A stretch of 10,119 bases of DNA from NCBI GenBank assembly GCA_018384835.1, contig JAHAYB010000225.1, forward strand, positions 1-10,119, written 5' to 3'. This document shows positions 1 to 7,096 of the stretch, piece by piece. The first letter of the stretch is position 1. Each line of letters begins with the position of its first letter. Made by a program: the position numbers and the translations under genes. Origin of the DNA: Comamonas sp. GTDB taxonomy: Bacteria > Pseudomonadota > Gammaproteobacteria > Burkholderiales > Burkholderiaceae_C. The notes under the pieces were generated by a model. That model saw only the letters and a list, made by a program, of their open reading frames with translations, ran no database searches and was not told the origin of the DNA.

Positions 1-3000
1 GTGCGCATAGAAGGGCTGCAACTCGATTGGAACCTCACGCCCCTGCTCCTGAGCCAGCAACTGCTGGTCGATAAGCTGCACCTGCAAGCCCTGCACATTC
101 GCAGCGAGCCATCCCCCGAAGCCGCCGAAGACAAGGACACGCCCCCACTCTCTGCGCTACCGCTGCCGCTGCACACCGTCCACCTGCCGCTGCATATTGA
201 GCGCCTTACCTGGGCCGATGCACAAAGCGCCCAGCTCCAAGCGGTGCAACTGCTCTACCGCTTCGATGGCGAGCACCACCGCCTGCACCTGCAACAACTG
301 CACTACGACCAAGGCCGCTACCAGGGCCAAATCCAGCTCCAAGCCGACAGCCCCATGCAGCTCCAGGCCCAAGTGCAAGGCCAGTTGCAAACCCCCGCCC
401 AATTGCTAGAGCAGCCCCTGCACATCCACCTACAAGCCAGCGTGGATGGCGAACTGGCTGGGGAAGATGCCCGCCTCAACCTACAAGCTCAAGCGGCGCA
501 GACCCAACCCCCTGAATCCACCGAATCCCCTGCGCCTGCAACACCTGCAACACCTGCAACGCCAAAAGCGCCCGAAACGCCTAGCGAGCGCCTACACGCC
601 CAGGTACAAGCCGTTATCACCCCTTGGCAAGCCCAGCCCCTGCCCTTGGCCGATGTGGACATGCAGCACCTGAACCTAGCCATCTTTGCCCCCCACCTGC
701 CCCGCACCCAGTTGCAAGGCCGCATCCAAGCGCGTGCCCAGCCCGATGCGCAATGGCTGCTAGAGGCCGAATTAAGCAACACCCAAGCCGCCCCTTGGGA
801 CCAGCACGCCCTGCCGGTGCAGGCATTGAGCGCCCGCCTGCTCTGGGACGGGCCGCGCTGGCAAGTCCAGCACCTTGGGGTAGAGCTACCGACCATTGCC
901 GGCCAAAGCGGCGGCCACCTCCAAGCCCAGGCCAACTACCACGCAGACGATGGCACGCTCCAAGCCCAAGCCACCCTAGCGGCCATCAACCCCGCCCACC
1001 TACTCAGCAGCCTAGACAGCCAGGGCTTGAGCGGCACACTAGAAGTCAGCACCCAACTACCCATCAGCCCGCCCGCCTCTGCCGAGCAGCAGCCTGAAAC
1101 AGCAACGGCACCGACAACAGCAACGGCAGCGGGGGAAGAGGCGGCTCCCCCCGCATCCGCCCCCCTTGCTGGCCCGGTAGATTTTGCCGTTCACATCCAA
1201 GCCAGCGACCCACGCCACACCCAAGGGCTGCAAAGCCTGCAAGCCCAGGGCCAGTGGCTCCATGAGCAGCTCACCGTGCGCGACTTGGAACTGACCGCCT
1301 TCCAAGCCCAACTACGCAGCCCACACCTGCAATGGCAGCAGGCCGAGCAACGACTGCACAGCCCCGAAGGCATCGCCCTGAGCCTGCCCGGTGCTAGCGC
1401 CCACTGGCAAGGCAGCCTAGGCGCACACCAAGGCCAAGGCAAGCTAGACATTGCCCTGCAAGCGCTCCCCACCTTGCTAGCTTGGGCGGAAAAACTACCC
1501 GGCCAAGCGCCATTAAAACCGGTGCTAGAGAGCCTAAATGGCCTAGACGGCCAAGCCCAGGCGCAGCTGCAATGGCAAGGCGGCTGGGGCAAGCTGCTAG
1601 AGCGCTTTGCCCCCACCGAGGCCAGCGCCGCGCAAAGCTCCCCAAAAATCGCCCAAACAAGCGCCAAAACAAGTGCCCGCACCCACCCCGATAGCGGCCT
1701 GCAACTACAAGCGCAACTGCACCTGCCCCAACTGCGTTACCGCCCCCCCGGCAGCGCCAATCGCGCCAATAGCCCCAGCAGCCAAGTGCAAGACCTGCGC
1801 CTAAGCCTGCAAGGCACGCCAGAAGCCTTGGCCATCGCCCTTACCGCCCAAGCCCAGCACGGCCCGCAGCGACTGCAAATCCACGCCCAAGGGCAAGCCG
1901 GGCTGGCTCGCCAAGGCGCGGCGCAAGACTGGCAAGCGCAGCTTGAAAAACTCCAGCTCTACGCCCGCCCCGATGCCGATAGTGGCGACTGGCAACTGCA
2001 ACTAGCGCAAGCCTTTAGCGCCCGCCAGCAAGGCCAGCAACTGAGCGCCAGCGCTGGGCAATTGCACATCATCCCCCCCCGCCAGCCCGCCAGCTTGGGC
2101 AAGCAAGCCGCCGCCACCCCCACCAGCTTGCACTGGAGCACCATCACCCTGCACCAAGCCAGCGGCAACAGCCCCCCAGGCCACAAAAGCAACAGCCTAG
2201 GCGGCTGGCATCTGCAAACCCAAGGCCGCCTAGAGCATCTGCCCCTGGCCTGGGTAGATTTGTTCAGCCCCGACCCAGAGCAGCCCTTGCTAGAGAGCGT
2301 GGGCATAAGCGGCGACCTCATCTTGCAAGGCCAGTGGGATATTGACACCACCCAAGCCCAGCCGCGCCTGTTTGCCCGCCTAGAACGCGCCAGTGGTGAT
2401 GTGCGCTTGGCCGCCGCCTCGCAAGAAGATGCGGCCAGCATCACCGTGGTGCGCAGCAGCGGCTCTAGCAGTGCCGAGCAAGAGCAGCGCCGCCTGCGCC
2501 CCGGCAGCCGTGGGCGGCGCGTGCGCCTAGAGAACTTTCACCTAGAGCTGGGGCTGGAGAAGGAGCAACTGCGGGTGCAAGGCATCTGGGCCTCGCAGCA
2601 CGCCGGCACCATCTTGGCCGACCTGCACAGCCCCCTCAAGCGCAGCGGCCAGGGCTGGGATTGGCCAGAAAACGCCCCCATTGAAGGCACCATCCAAAGC
2701 GCCCTGCCCGACCTGGGGAGCTGGGCGATGTTTGTGCCGCCAGGCTGGCGCATCATCGGCAGCTTGGGTAGCGACATCCGTATCAGCGGCACGCGCTCAG
2801 ACCCGCAGTGGCAAGGCGAGCTACGCGCCAATAACTTTGGCATCTCCTCCCTGCTAGAGGGCGTGAACCTGAAAAACGGCCACTTCCTTGCCCGCTTCGC
2901 CGGCACCCGTGTAGAGATTGAGCACCTACAACTAGAGGGCGGAGCCAACAACCAAGCCCGCATTTTGGGCATGAGCGGCAACCTGACCGAGCCACCCACC

Positions 3001-4056
3001 GATGGCGGGCGCATCACCGGCAAGGGCTATATGGCTTATGACCCTAGCAGCAATAGCGGAGTCGGGGGAATTGACATGGACGTACAGCTCCAGGCCGAGG
3101 GCTTGCAAGTGCTGATTCGCGCTGACCGGCAAATGGGCATCAGCGGCACCGTCAACGCCCGAATGCACAACGAGCAACTGCGCTTGCGCGGCCAGCTCAC
3201 CGTGGACCGCGCCGCCTTGCTGCTGGCCGATGAATCTGCCCCCGGCTTGGATGAGGATGTACACATCACCTCTGCCGCGCAGCGCCAGCTTGAAGCCCAG
3301 CGCCAAGCCAAGGCCGAGCGCAAAGCCGCCCGCCAGCCACCGCCCGAAGGCTCTGTACGCGCCGCCATGCAGCCCGATATTGACCTGCGTATTGACCTGG
3401 GGCCAGACTTCGCCCTACAAGGCTATGGCATTACCACGCGCTTGGGCGGCCAGCTCAACGTGCAAGGCGGGCCGCGCCTTACTGGCGAAATCCACACCAT
3501 ACAGGGGCGCTTTCGTGCCTGGGGGCAATCGCTGGATGTGGAGCAGGGCACGATTCGCTTTAACGGCCCGTATGACAACCCCAGCTTAGACATCATCGCC
3601 CTGCGCCCCAACCTACCGGTGCGTGCCGGTGCCAAGGTCATGGGCAGCGCCAATGCCCCCAGGGTGCAATTGTTTTCTGAGCCGGATATGCCCGATGCGG
3701 AAAAGCTCTCTTGGATTGTCATGGGGCGCGACCCCGCTGAAGGCGGCGCAGAATCGGCCTTGCTGCAACAAGCGGCGCTGGCCATGCTCAGTGGTGGCGG
3801 TGGGGGGGGGAATTTTGCCGGTCAAATCGGGCTGGATGAAGTCGGTATTAAAGGCGGTGGCGATGGCGGCGAGGGCGCTGCCCTGACCCTGGGCAAACGC
3901 ATCTCCAAAGACTTGTACGTGGCCTATGAGCAAAGCCTGTCTGGTGCCACCGGCACGCTGCTGATGTTCTATGACCTGTCGCGGCGCTTGACCTTGCGCG
4001 GCCAAACGGGTGAGCAAACCGCGATTGACTTGGTCTATACCCGCAAGAAAGATTAG
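1..4056 (+). CDS. tamB: Translocation and assembly module protein TamB (5'-partial)
   Basis: TamB is an inner-membrane-anchored, periplasm-spanning beta-helical protein that works with the outer-membrane protein TamA in outer-membrane protein or lipid transport. The C-terminal TamB (DUF490) domain covers roughly residues 910-1351. Recognisable family features are a PDIDLRIDLG-like strand near 1125, FNGPYDNPSLDI near 1188-1199, DAEKLSWIVMGRD at 1232-1244, and a terminal YDLSRRLTLRGQTGEQTAIDLVYT segment split over the last 30 residues. Upstream lie long, Gln/Ala/Leu-rich repetitive strands broken by Pro/Thr/Ala linkers (about 168-196, 345-385, 537-560). Residues 1091-1117 form a charged Gln/Ala/Lys/Arg insertion. 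The reading frame is open to base 1 with a GTG there, but the N-terminal membrane anchor expected in TamB is absent, so the true start is upstream. At 1351 residues it already exceeds E. coli TamB (about 1259). tamA would be expected upstream. A G9 run lies at codons 1268-1270. Confidence 0.9.
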   Translation: MRIEGLQLDWNLTPLLLSQQLLVDKLHLQALHIRSEPSPEAAEDKDTPPLSALPLPLHTVHLPLHIERLTWADAQSAQLQAVQLLYRFDGEHHRLHLQQLHYDQGRYQGQIQLQADSPMQLQAQVQGQLQTPAQLLEQPLHIHLQASVDGELAGEDARLNLQAQAAQTQPPESTESPAPATPATPATPKAPETPSERLHAQVQAVITPWQAQPLPLADVDMQHLNLAIFAPHLPRTQLQGRIQARAQPDAQWLLEAELSNTQAAPWDQHALPVQALSARLLWDGPRWQVQHLGVELPTIAGQSGGHLQAQANYHADDGTLQAQATLAAINPAHLLSSLDSQGLSGTLEVSTQLPISPPASAEQQPETATAPTTATAAGEEAAPPASAPLAGPVDFAVHIQASDPRHTQGLQSLQAQGQWLHEQLTVRDLELTAFQAQLRSPHLQWQQAEQRLHSPEGIALSLPGASAHWQGSLGAHQGQGKLDIALQALPTLLAWAEKLPGQAPLKPVLESLNGLDGQAQAQLQWQGGWGKLLERFAPTEASAAQSSPKIAQTSAKTSARTHPDSGLQLQAQLHLPQLRYRPPGSANRANSPSSQVQDLRLSLQGTPEALAIALTAQAQHGPQRLQIHAQGQAGLARQGAAQDWQAQLEKLQLYARPDADSGDWQLQLAQAFSARQQGQQLSASAGQLHIIPPRQPASLGKQAAATPTSLHWSTITLHQASGNSPPGHKSNSLGGWHLQTQGRLEHLPLAWVDLFSPDPEQPLLESVGISGDLILQGQWDIDTTQAQPRLFARLERASGDVRLAAASQEDAASITVVRSSGSSSAEQEQRRLRPGSRGRRVRLENFHLELGLEKEQLRVQGIWASQHAGTILADLHSPLKRSGQGWDWPENAPIEGTIQSALPDLGSWAMFVPPGWRIIGSLGSDIRISGTRSDPQWQGELRANNFGISSLLEGVNLKNGHFLARFAGTRVEIEHLQLEGGANNQARILGMSGNLTEPPTDGGRITGKGYMAYDPSSNSGVGGIDMDVQLQAEGLQVLIRADRQMGISGTVNARMHNEQLRLRGQLTVDRAALLLADESAPGLDEDVHITSAAQRQLEAQRQAKAERKAARQPPPEGSVRAAMQPDIDLRIDLGPDFALQGYGITTRLGGQLNVQGGPRLTGEIHTIQGRFRAWGQSLDVEQGTIRFNGPYDNPSLDIIALRPNLPVRAGAKVMGSANAPRVQLFSEPDMPDAEKLSWIVMGRDPAEGGAESALLQQAALAMLSGGGGGGNFAGQIGLDEVGIKGGGDGGEGAALTLGKRISKDLYVAYEQSLSGATGTLLMFYDLSRRLTLRGQTGEQTAIDLVYTRKKD
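535..561 (+). repeat. 9-bp tandem repeat, three copies, inside tamB
   Basis: The unit CCTGCAACA is present at 535-543 and 544-552, and with one final change (CCTGCAACG) at 553-561. It is in frame and encodes (Pro-Ala-Thr)x3 at residues 179-187. It lies in a Pro/Thr/Glu-rich linker between beta-rich segments. Because the unit is a whole number of codons, copy-number change would lengthen or shorten the linker without a frameshift. Confidence 0.9.
3802..3810 (+). repeat. G9 homopolymer tract inside tamB
   Basis: Nine consecutive G residues encode Gly1268-1270 within a Ser-Gly6-Asn stretch close to the conserved TamB C-terminus. The neighbouring Gly codons are GGT and GGC, so the run is not forced by the protein sequence. 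A one-base slip would remove the final 80 residues or so, which include the terminal strands. Shorter runs in the same gene are C8 at 2073-2080 and C7 at 1743-1749. Confidence 0.9.
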
Positions 4057-4060
4057 AGCC

Positions 4061-4102
4061 ATAAAAATCCCCACTGAGGCAGTGCAGTGCCAAGCAGTGG
4101 GG
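4061..4102 (-). terminator. Intrinsic terminator for the leftward transcript (DUF1840 side)
   Basis: CCCCACT at 4069-4075 pairs perfectly with AGTGGGG at 4096-4102. A nested GGCA (4078-4081) and TGCC (4088-4091) pair extends the stem. Read on the minus strand, the hairpin is followed directly by ATTTTTAT (4068-4061), a short U-run typical of Rho-independent terminators. On the plus strand the hairpin is followed by TGATGCG with no T-run, so it probably serves the minus-strand genes. It starts 75 bases beyond the DUF1840 stop and ends 5 bases past the tamB stop, which suits a convergent gene pair. Confidence 0.7.
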
Positions 4103-4123
4103 GTGATGCGCTTGCAACGGAGC

Positions 4124-4152
4124 CTAGGTACTGGCTTACCTAGCTACCTAGC
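4124..4152. repeat. CTAG-centred inverted and direct repeat between convergent genes
   Basis: CTAGGTA (4124-4130) is the exact reverse complement of TACCTAG (4137-4143), leaving a 6-base loop. The 8-mer TACCTAGC is then repeated in tandem at 4137-4144 and 4145-4152, so either copy could pair with the left arm. No T-run follows on either strand, so it is not a standard terminator. It lies in the 120-bp gap between the tamB and DUF1840 stop codons. Function unknown. Confidence 0.6.
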
Positions 4153-4176
4153 GCCATGGGTATGGGCAAAGGGCGC

Positions 4177-4530
4177 TCAGGAGGCTTTAAATTGCCAAAT
4201 GACATCCTTGTTTTCCGCCAGGCTTTGTTGCAGCATTTGTGCCAAAGGGGCAACACGTTGGCGCAGTGTGACCGCGCCTAAGTCAGCAGATTCAGCGCCG
4301 ACTTGGGCACTGATTTGGGCATCTGGGGACTGGGCTGCTTCAGCCAGTGCTTTACGCCGCTCATCATCGGCTAGCACGGCCTGCTCCAAGGTTTTGAGGG
4401 CAGCAGGAATTTGCGCTACCGTCAAAATGCCAGGCTCTCCAGGCGTTTTATCTAGCAGTTGTAAAAGGTATTTGCCAGTGGCCTCTAGCATGATGAGGTC
4501 TGCCGCTGCGCGTGATTGGAATGTGTACAT
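4177..4530 (-). CDS. DUF1840 domain-containing protein
   Basis: A 117-residue protein of no known function, recognised as DUF1840 by overall pattern. It opens with MYTFQSRAAADLIMLEATGK, followed by a Gly/Ile-rich turn (PGILTVAQIPAALKTLEQAV). The C-terminal part reads VTLRQRVAPLAQMLQQSLAE and then NKDVIWQF, which matches the family's usual ending. There is no signal peptide or membrane segment, so it should be cytoplasmic and mostly helical. Length is normal for the family. The start is well supported by a perfect Shine-Dalgarno sequence 6 bases upstream. It is the last gene of the leftward block, 149 bases after gdhA, and is followed by an intrinsic terminator. The family assignment is from memory of its conserved ends. 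Confidence 0.85.
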   Translation of the reverse strand: MYTFQSRAAADLIMLEATGKYLLQLLDKTPGEPGILTVAQIPAALKTLEQAVLADDERRKALAEAAQSPDAQISAQVGAESADLGAVTLRQRVAPLAQMLQQSLAENKDVIWQFKAS

Positions 4531-4536
4531 ATCTGC

Positions 4537-4543
4537 CCTCCTT
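4537..4543 (-). promoter_or_regulatory. Perfect Shine-Dalgarno of the DUF1840 gene
   Basis: On the minus strand the heptamer AAGGAGG lies 6 bases before the ATG at 4530. It is a full match to the anti-Shine-Dalgarno sequence and fixes the DUF1840 start. It stands out because the gdhA, rpiR-type and mutL genes on the same strand lack a comparable site. Confidence 0.9.
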
Positions 4544-4649
4544 GATGGTTGATGAAAGAAGCTATTTCGCTATTAAAAGCTAGGTGCATTGTGCCTTGGG
4601 TTTGGGGTCGCGCTGCACAGCCGCCTTGCTTGTTCATTAGGAGAGTGTT

Positions 4650-4682
4650 GTTTATTGCTTATTGTTTATTGTTTATTGCTTA
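4650..4682. repeat. 7-bp tandem repeat overlapping the gdhA stop codon
   Basis: Four heptamers G(T/C)TTATT run without a break from 4650 to 4677, followed by a partial fifth unit GCTTA to 4682. On the minus strand the array reads as AATAAAC/AATAAGC units starting with the gdhA stop codon (TAA, 4682-4680). Every unit carries TAA, and because the period is 7 these fall in all three reading frames. The array is far more AT-rich than its surroundings. Confidence 0.9.
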
Positions 4683-6023
4683 AACCACCCCTTGCGCCAG
4701 CATGGCATCGGCCACTCTGACAAAGCCTGCAATGTTTGCGCCCTGGGTGTACCTGATGCGCCCATCCGCACGGCGGCCATGCGCCAGGCAGGTGGTGTGG
4801 ATGTTGCGCATGATGTGGTGCAGGCGCTCATCGACTTGCTCTGCCGTCCAGAACAGGCGCTGGGCGTTCTGGGTCATTTCCAGCCCCGAGGTGGCCACAC
4901 CGCCGGCATTGCTGGCCTTGCCCGGGCCGTAGAGCACGCCGGCCTCTTCAAAAGCTTTGGCCGCTTCGTTGGTGCAGGGCATGTTCGCCCCTTCGGCCAC
5001 GCAGCGCAGGCCGTTGGCAATCAGGGTGCGGGCATCGGCCTCGTGCAGCTCGTTTTCGGTGGCGCAGGGCAGGGCAATATCGGTAGGAATATGCCAGGGC
5101 GTTTTTCCGGCTAGGAACTGCGCCCCCACCTGCTCGGCAAAGTCGCTGGCGCGGCCATAGCGCTGGTTTTTGATGTCCATCAGGATGGCTAGTTTTTCAG
5201 CGGTGAAGCCATCGGGGTCATACACCGTACCGCCGCTGTCTGAGACGGTGAGCACCTTTGCGCCCAGTTGCAGGGCTTTTTCCACCGCGTATTGCGCCAC
5301 ATTGCCCGCGCCGGAGATGCTCACTCGCATCCCCTCTAGCCCCTGGCTGCGCGTGGCCAGCATTTCCTGGGCGAAGTAAGTGGTTCCGTAGCCCGTGGCC
5401 TCGGGGCGCATGAGGGAGCCGCCATAGGCCAGCCCCTTGCCGGTAAAGGTGCAGGCGGCGCTGTTGGTGAGCTTTTTGTGCATTCCGGCGATAAAGCCAA
5501 TTTCGCGCCCGCCTACGCCAATATCGCCTGCAGGCACATCGGTATCAGGGCCGACATGGCGAAATAGCTCGCTGGCAAATGCCTGGCAAAAGCGCATCAC
5601 CTCGCCCTGGCTTTTACCCTTGGGGTCAAAGTCTGAACCGCCCTTGGCCCCGCCCATGGGCAGGCCGGTGAGGGCGTTTTTCAGGGTTTGCTCAAAGGCC
5701 AGAAACTTCAGCACCGAGGGCGTGACCGAGGGGTGAAAGCGCAGCCCGCCCTTGTACGGGCCAATAGCCATGCTGTGCTGCACGCGCCAGCCTCGGTTGA
5801 CGCGCACCTGCCCCTGGTCGTCATGCCAGCAGACGCGAAATTGCACTACCCGCTCTGGCTCCACCAGGCGCTCTAGCAAACCATCTTGGGCGTAGCGAGG
5901 GTTTTGCTGCACAAAAGGCCACAGGCTTTCCATGACCTCGCTGACGGCTTGCAGAAATTCCGGTTGCCCAGGGTTGCGGCTGGCCAGGGCTTGTAGAAAC
6001 TGGTTGAAAGAGGCGTAGTGCAT
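4680..6023 (-). CDS. gdhA: NADP-dependent glutamate dehydrogenase
   Basis: GdhA catalyses reductive amination of 2-oxoglutarate with ammonium to glutamate in the cytoplasm, the main low-affinity ammonium assimilation step. Its 447 residues equal the E. coli enzyme in length and align end to end by eye. Substrate-binding signatures are YKGGLRFHPSV (90-100, Lys91) and the family active-site motif LPMGGAKGGSDFDP (121-134) with catalytic Lys127. Asp167 lies in PAGDIGVGGREIG. The C-terminal Rossmann fold has GAGNVAQ at 238-244, followed by SDSGG at 261-265, the pattern seen in small hexameric NADP-type enzymes. NADP preference is inferred from this similarity. The start is ATG with only a weak GAAAG about 10 bases upstream. 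It follows the RpiR-type gene with 152 bases between, including its own likely promoter. The stop codon merges into a 7-bp tandem repeat. Confidence 0.97.
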   Translation of the reverse strand: MHYASFNQFLQALASRNPGQPEFLQAVSEVMESLWPFVQQNPRYAQDGLLERLVEPERVVQFRVCWHDDQGQVRVNRGWRVQHSMAIGPYKGGLRFHPSVTPSVLKFLAFEQTLKNALTGLPMGGAKGGSDFDPKGKSQGEVMRFCQAFASELFRHVGPDTDVPAGDIGVGGREIGFIAGMHKKLTNSAACTFTGKGLAYGGSLMRPEATGYGTTYFAQEMLATRSQGLEGMRVSISGAGNVAQYAVEKALQLGAKVLTVSDSGGTVYDPDGFTAEKLAILMDIKNQRYGRASDFAEQVGAQFLAGKTPWHIPTDIALPCATENELHEADARTLIANGLRCVAEGANMPCTNEAAKAFEEAGVLYGPGKASNAGGVATSGLEMTQNAQRLFWTAEQVDERLHHIMRNIHTTCLAHGRRADGRIRYTQGANIAGFVRVADAMLAQGVV

Positions 6024-6075
6024 GGCGGCGTGCTTTCAAAAAAATCAAGGGTGAACAGATGCAGAGCAGGGGTTG

Positions 6076-6105
6076 ATTATGCAGAAAAAGCATCAAGTCA
6101 TGCAA
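6076..6105 (-). promoter_or_regulatory. Candidate sigma-70 promoter of gdhA
   Basis: On the minus strand TTGCAT (6105-6100) and CATAAT (6081-6076) are separated by 18 bases. The -10 box matches five of six consensus bases, while the -35 matches only TTG, so it may need an activator. It lies in an AT-rich island about 55 bases before the gdhA start. Overlapping it, the 11-mer ATGCA(G/A)AAAA(A/T) occurs at 6079-6089 and again at 6100-6110, an offset of 21 bases or two helical turns. Confidence 0.4.
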
Positions 6106-6116
6106 AAAATATACGG

Positions 6117-6131
6117 TCAGTTTTGCACTGA
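6117..6131. promoter_or_regulatory. Palindrome upstream of gdhA, possible operator
   Basis: TCAGT (6117-6121) and ACTGA (6127-6131) form a perfect inverted repeat with a 5-base spacer, just upstream of the candidate gdhA -35 box and 45 bases after the end of the RpiR-type gene. Size and position suit a dimeric regulator binding site. No regulator can be assigned, and a 5-bp arm can occur by chance. Confidence 0.25.
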
Positions 6132-6175
6132 TTGCCGCTCAAACAGGGCGCTGTGGCTGCACCTTGGTGCCCCTG

Positions 6176-7027
6176 CTACTCCAACTCAAACGGCTTCGCT
6201 CCCCATTGCACGGCGTGCGCCACCAGGCCATAGACCATGCTGTGGGCGGCGCTGGTATCGGTCAGCACCTCTAGCACGGGGGCATGGGGGCGGTGCTGGC
6301 AGCGCAGCAGCCAGTCGCTGGTGGGGGCAGGGCTGGTGCTGTCGGTCATGCACAGCAGGTGGATACCGGCTTGGCGCATGGCCTCGCACAGGGGCAGTAG
6401 TAGCTCGTCGATACCGCCCAGGGCAAAGAGCACCAACATATCGCCACGCCCCAGCACGGTACAGGCTTGGGCAACGGTTTGCCCAGCAGCGGGGCCAGCT
6501 TGGCAGTGTTTGTCCAGCCCTTCTTGCAGCAGCCAGACCATGTGCTGGGCCAGCAGGTGGTTCGCGCCCAGCCCCAGGCAGAGCACGCGGGGGGCGCGGT
6601 GCAAGGCGGCAGCCAGGTTATCCATGGTGCTGGCGGGAATTTGCATTAGCGAGGCGTGTAGCTTGGTTTGCACCTCTTGCCACAGCGCTTGGCGGTTGGG
6701 GGCATTGGCGCGGGCCTGGGCGGCGGGGGGCAGGGGGAGCTTGCCTGCGGCATCGGCCTCTAGCCGTGCTTGGCGACGGGCATGTTCATAGCTGGGGTAG
6801 CCCAGGCGGCGCACAAAGCGGGTGATGGTGGCGTTGGAGATGCCGGTGATTTCCGCCAGCTCGCTCGCGCTATAGCTGCCTAGGTGGATGGGGGTATCAA
6901 GAATTTCCAGCGCGAGTTTTTTCTCGGTGGGCGAGAACTGCTCCAGCATTTGGCGCAGCCGTGCCAGAAACGGGGTGAGGTCAATCCCAGAGCGGGGAAA
7001 GGGGTGGACGGGGGTGGGCAAGGTCAT
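6176..7027 (-). CDS. MurR/RpiR-family transcriptional regulator
   Basis: A 283-residue cytoplasmic DNA-binding regulator. Residues about 20-95 form the family's N-terminal helix-turn-helix: FSPTEKKLALEIL, then SASELAEITGISNATITR and FVRRLGYPSYEHAR, typical of RpiR-type factors. Residues about 147-275 form a C-terminal SIS domain, the fold that binds phosphosugars or related ligands. Its first loop reads LGLGANHLLA (151-160) rather than the usual Gly-Ser-rich phosphosugar loop, so the ligand may not be a standard sugar phosphate (inference). The TDTSAAHSMVYGLVAHAV stretch near 256-273 closes the SIS fold. It lies 69 bases downstream of mutL and 152 bases upstream of gdhA on the same strand. 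The ATG has no clear Shine-Dalgarno. Met27 is a possible but less likely later start because it would trim the first helix. The target genes are unknown; gdhA is the obvious candidate by position. Confidence 0.88.
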   Translation of the reverse strand: MTLPTPVHPFPRSGIDLTPFLARLRQMLEQFSPTEKKLALEILDTPIHLGSYSASELAEITGISNATITRFVRRLGYPSYEHARRQARLEADAAGKLPLPPAAQARANAPNRQALWQEVQTKLHASLMQIPASTMDNLAAALHRAPRVLCLGLGANHLLAQHMVWLLQEGLDKHCQAGPAAGQTVAQACTVLGRGDMLVLFALGGIDELLLPLCEAMRQAGIHLLCMTDSTSPAPTSDWLLRCQHRPHAPVLEVLTDTSAAHSMVYGLVAHAVQWGAKPFELE

Positions 7028-7096
7028 GGGCGGTAGCAGGCGTAGGGCAATGGGGGGCAGGCAGTGGGGCGTGAGGTAGCGGGATGGCTTTGAGCA

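Noticed and set aside
4010..4552. 180-residue plus-strand frame spanning the tamB end and DUF1840
   Set aside because: It overlaps the tamB C-terminus out of frame, crosses the terminator and is antisense to DUF1840; nothing in its protein is recognisable.
4662..5114. Plus-strand 150-residue frame starting in the heptamer array
   Set aside because: It is antisense to the conserved C-terminus of GdhA, and the ATG-like start is not preceded by a Shine-Dalgarno.
6137..6175. Possible terminator after the RpiR-type gene (CAGGG/CCCTG arms)
   Set aside because: Only a 5-bp outer stem with a long interior and just three Ts after it; too weak to call.
6073..6825. 250-residue plus-strand open frame opposite the RpiR-type gene
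   Set aside because: It is Gly/Arg/Pro-rich with no domain, and the opposite strand encodes an obvious regulator.
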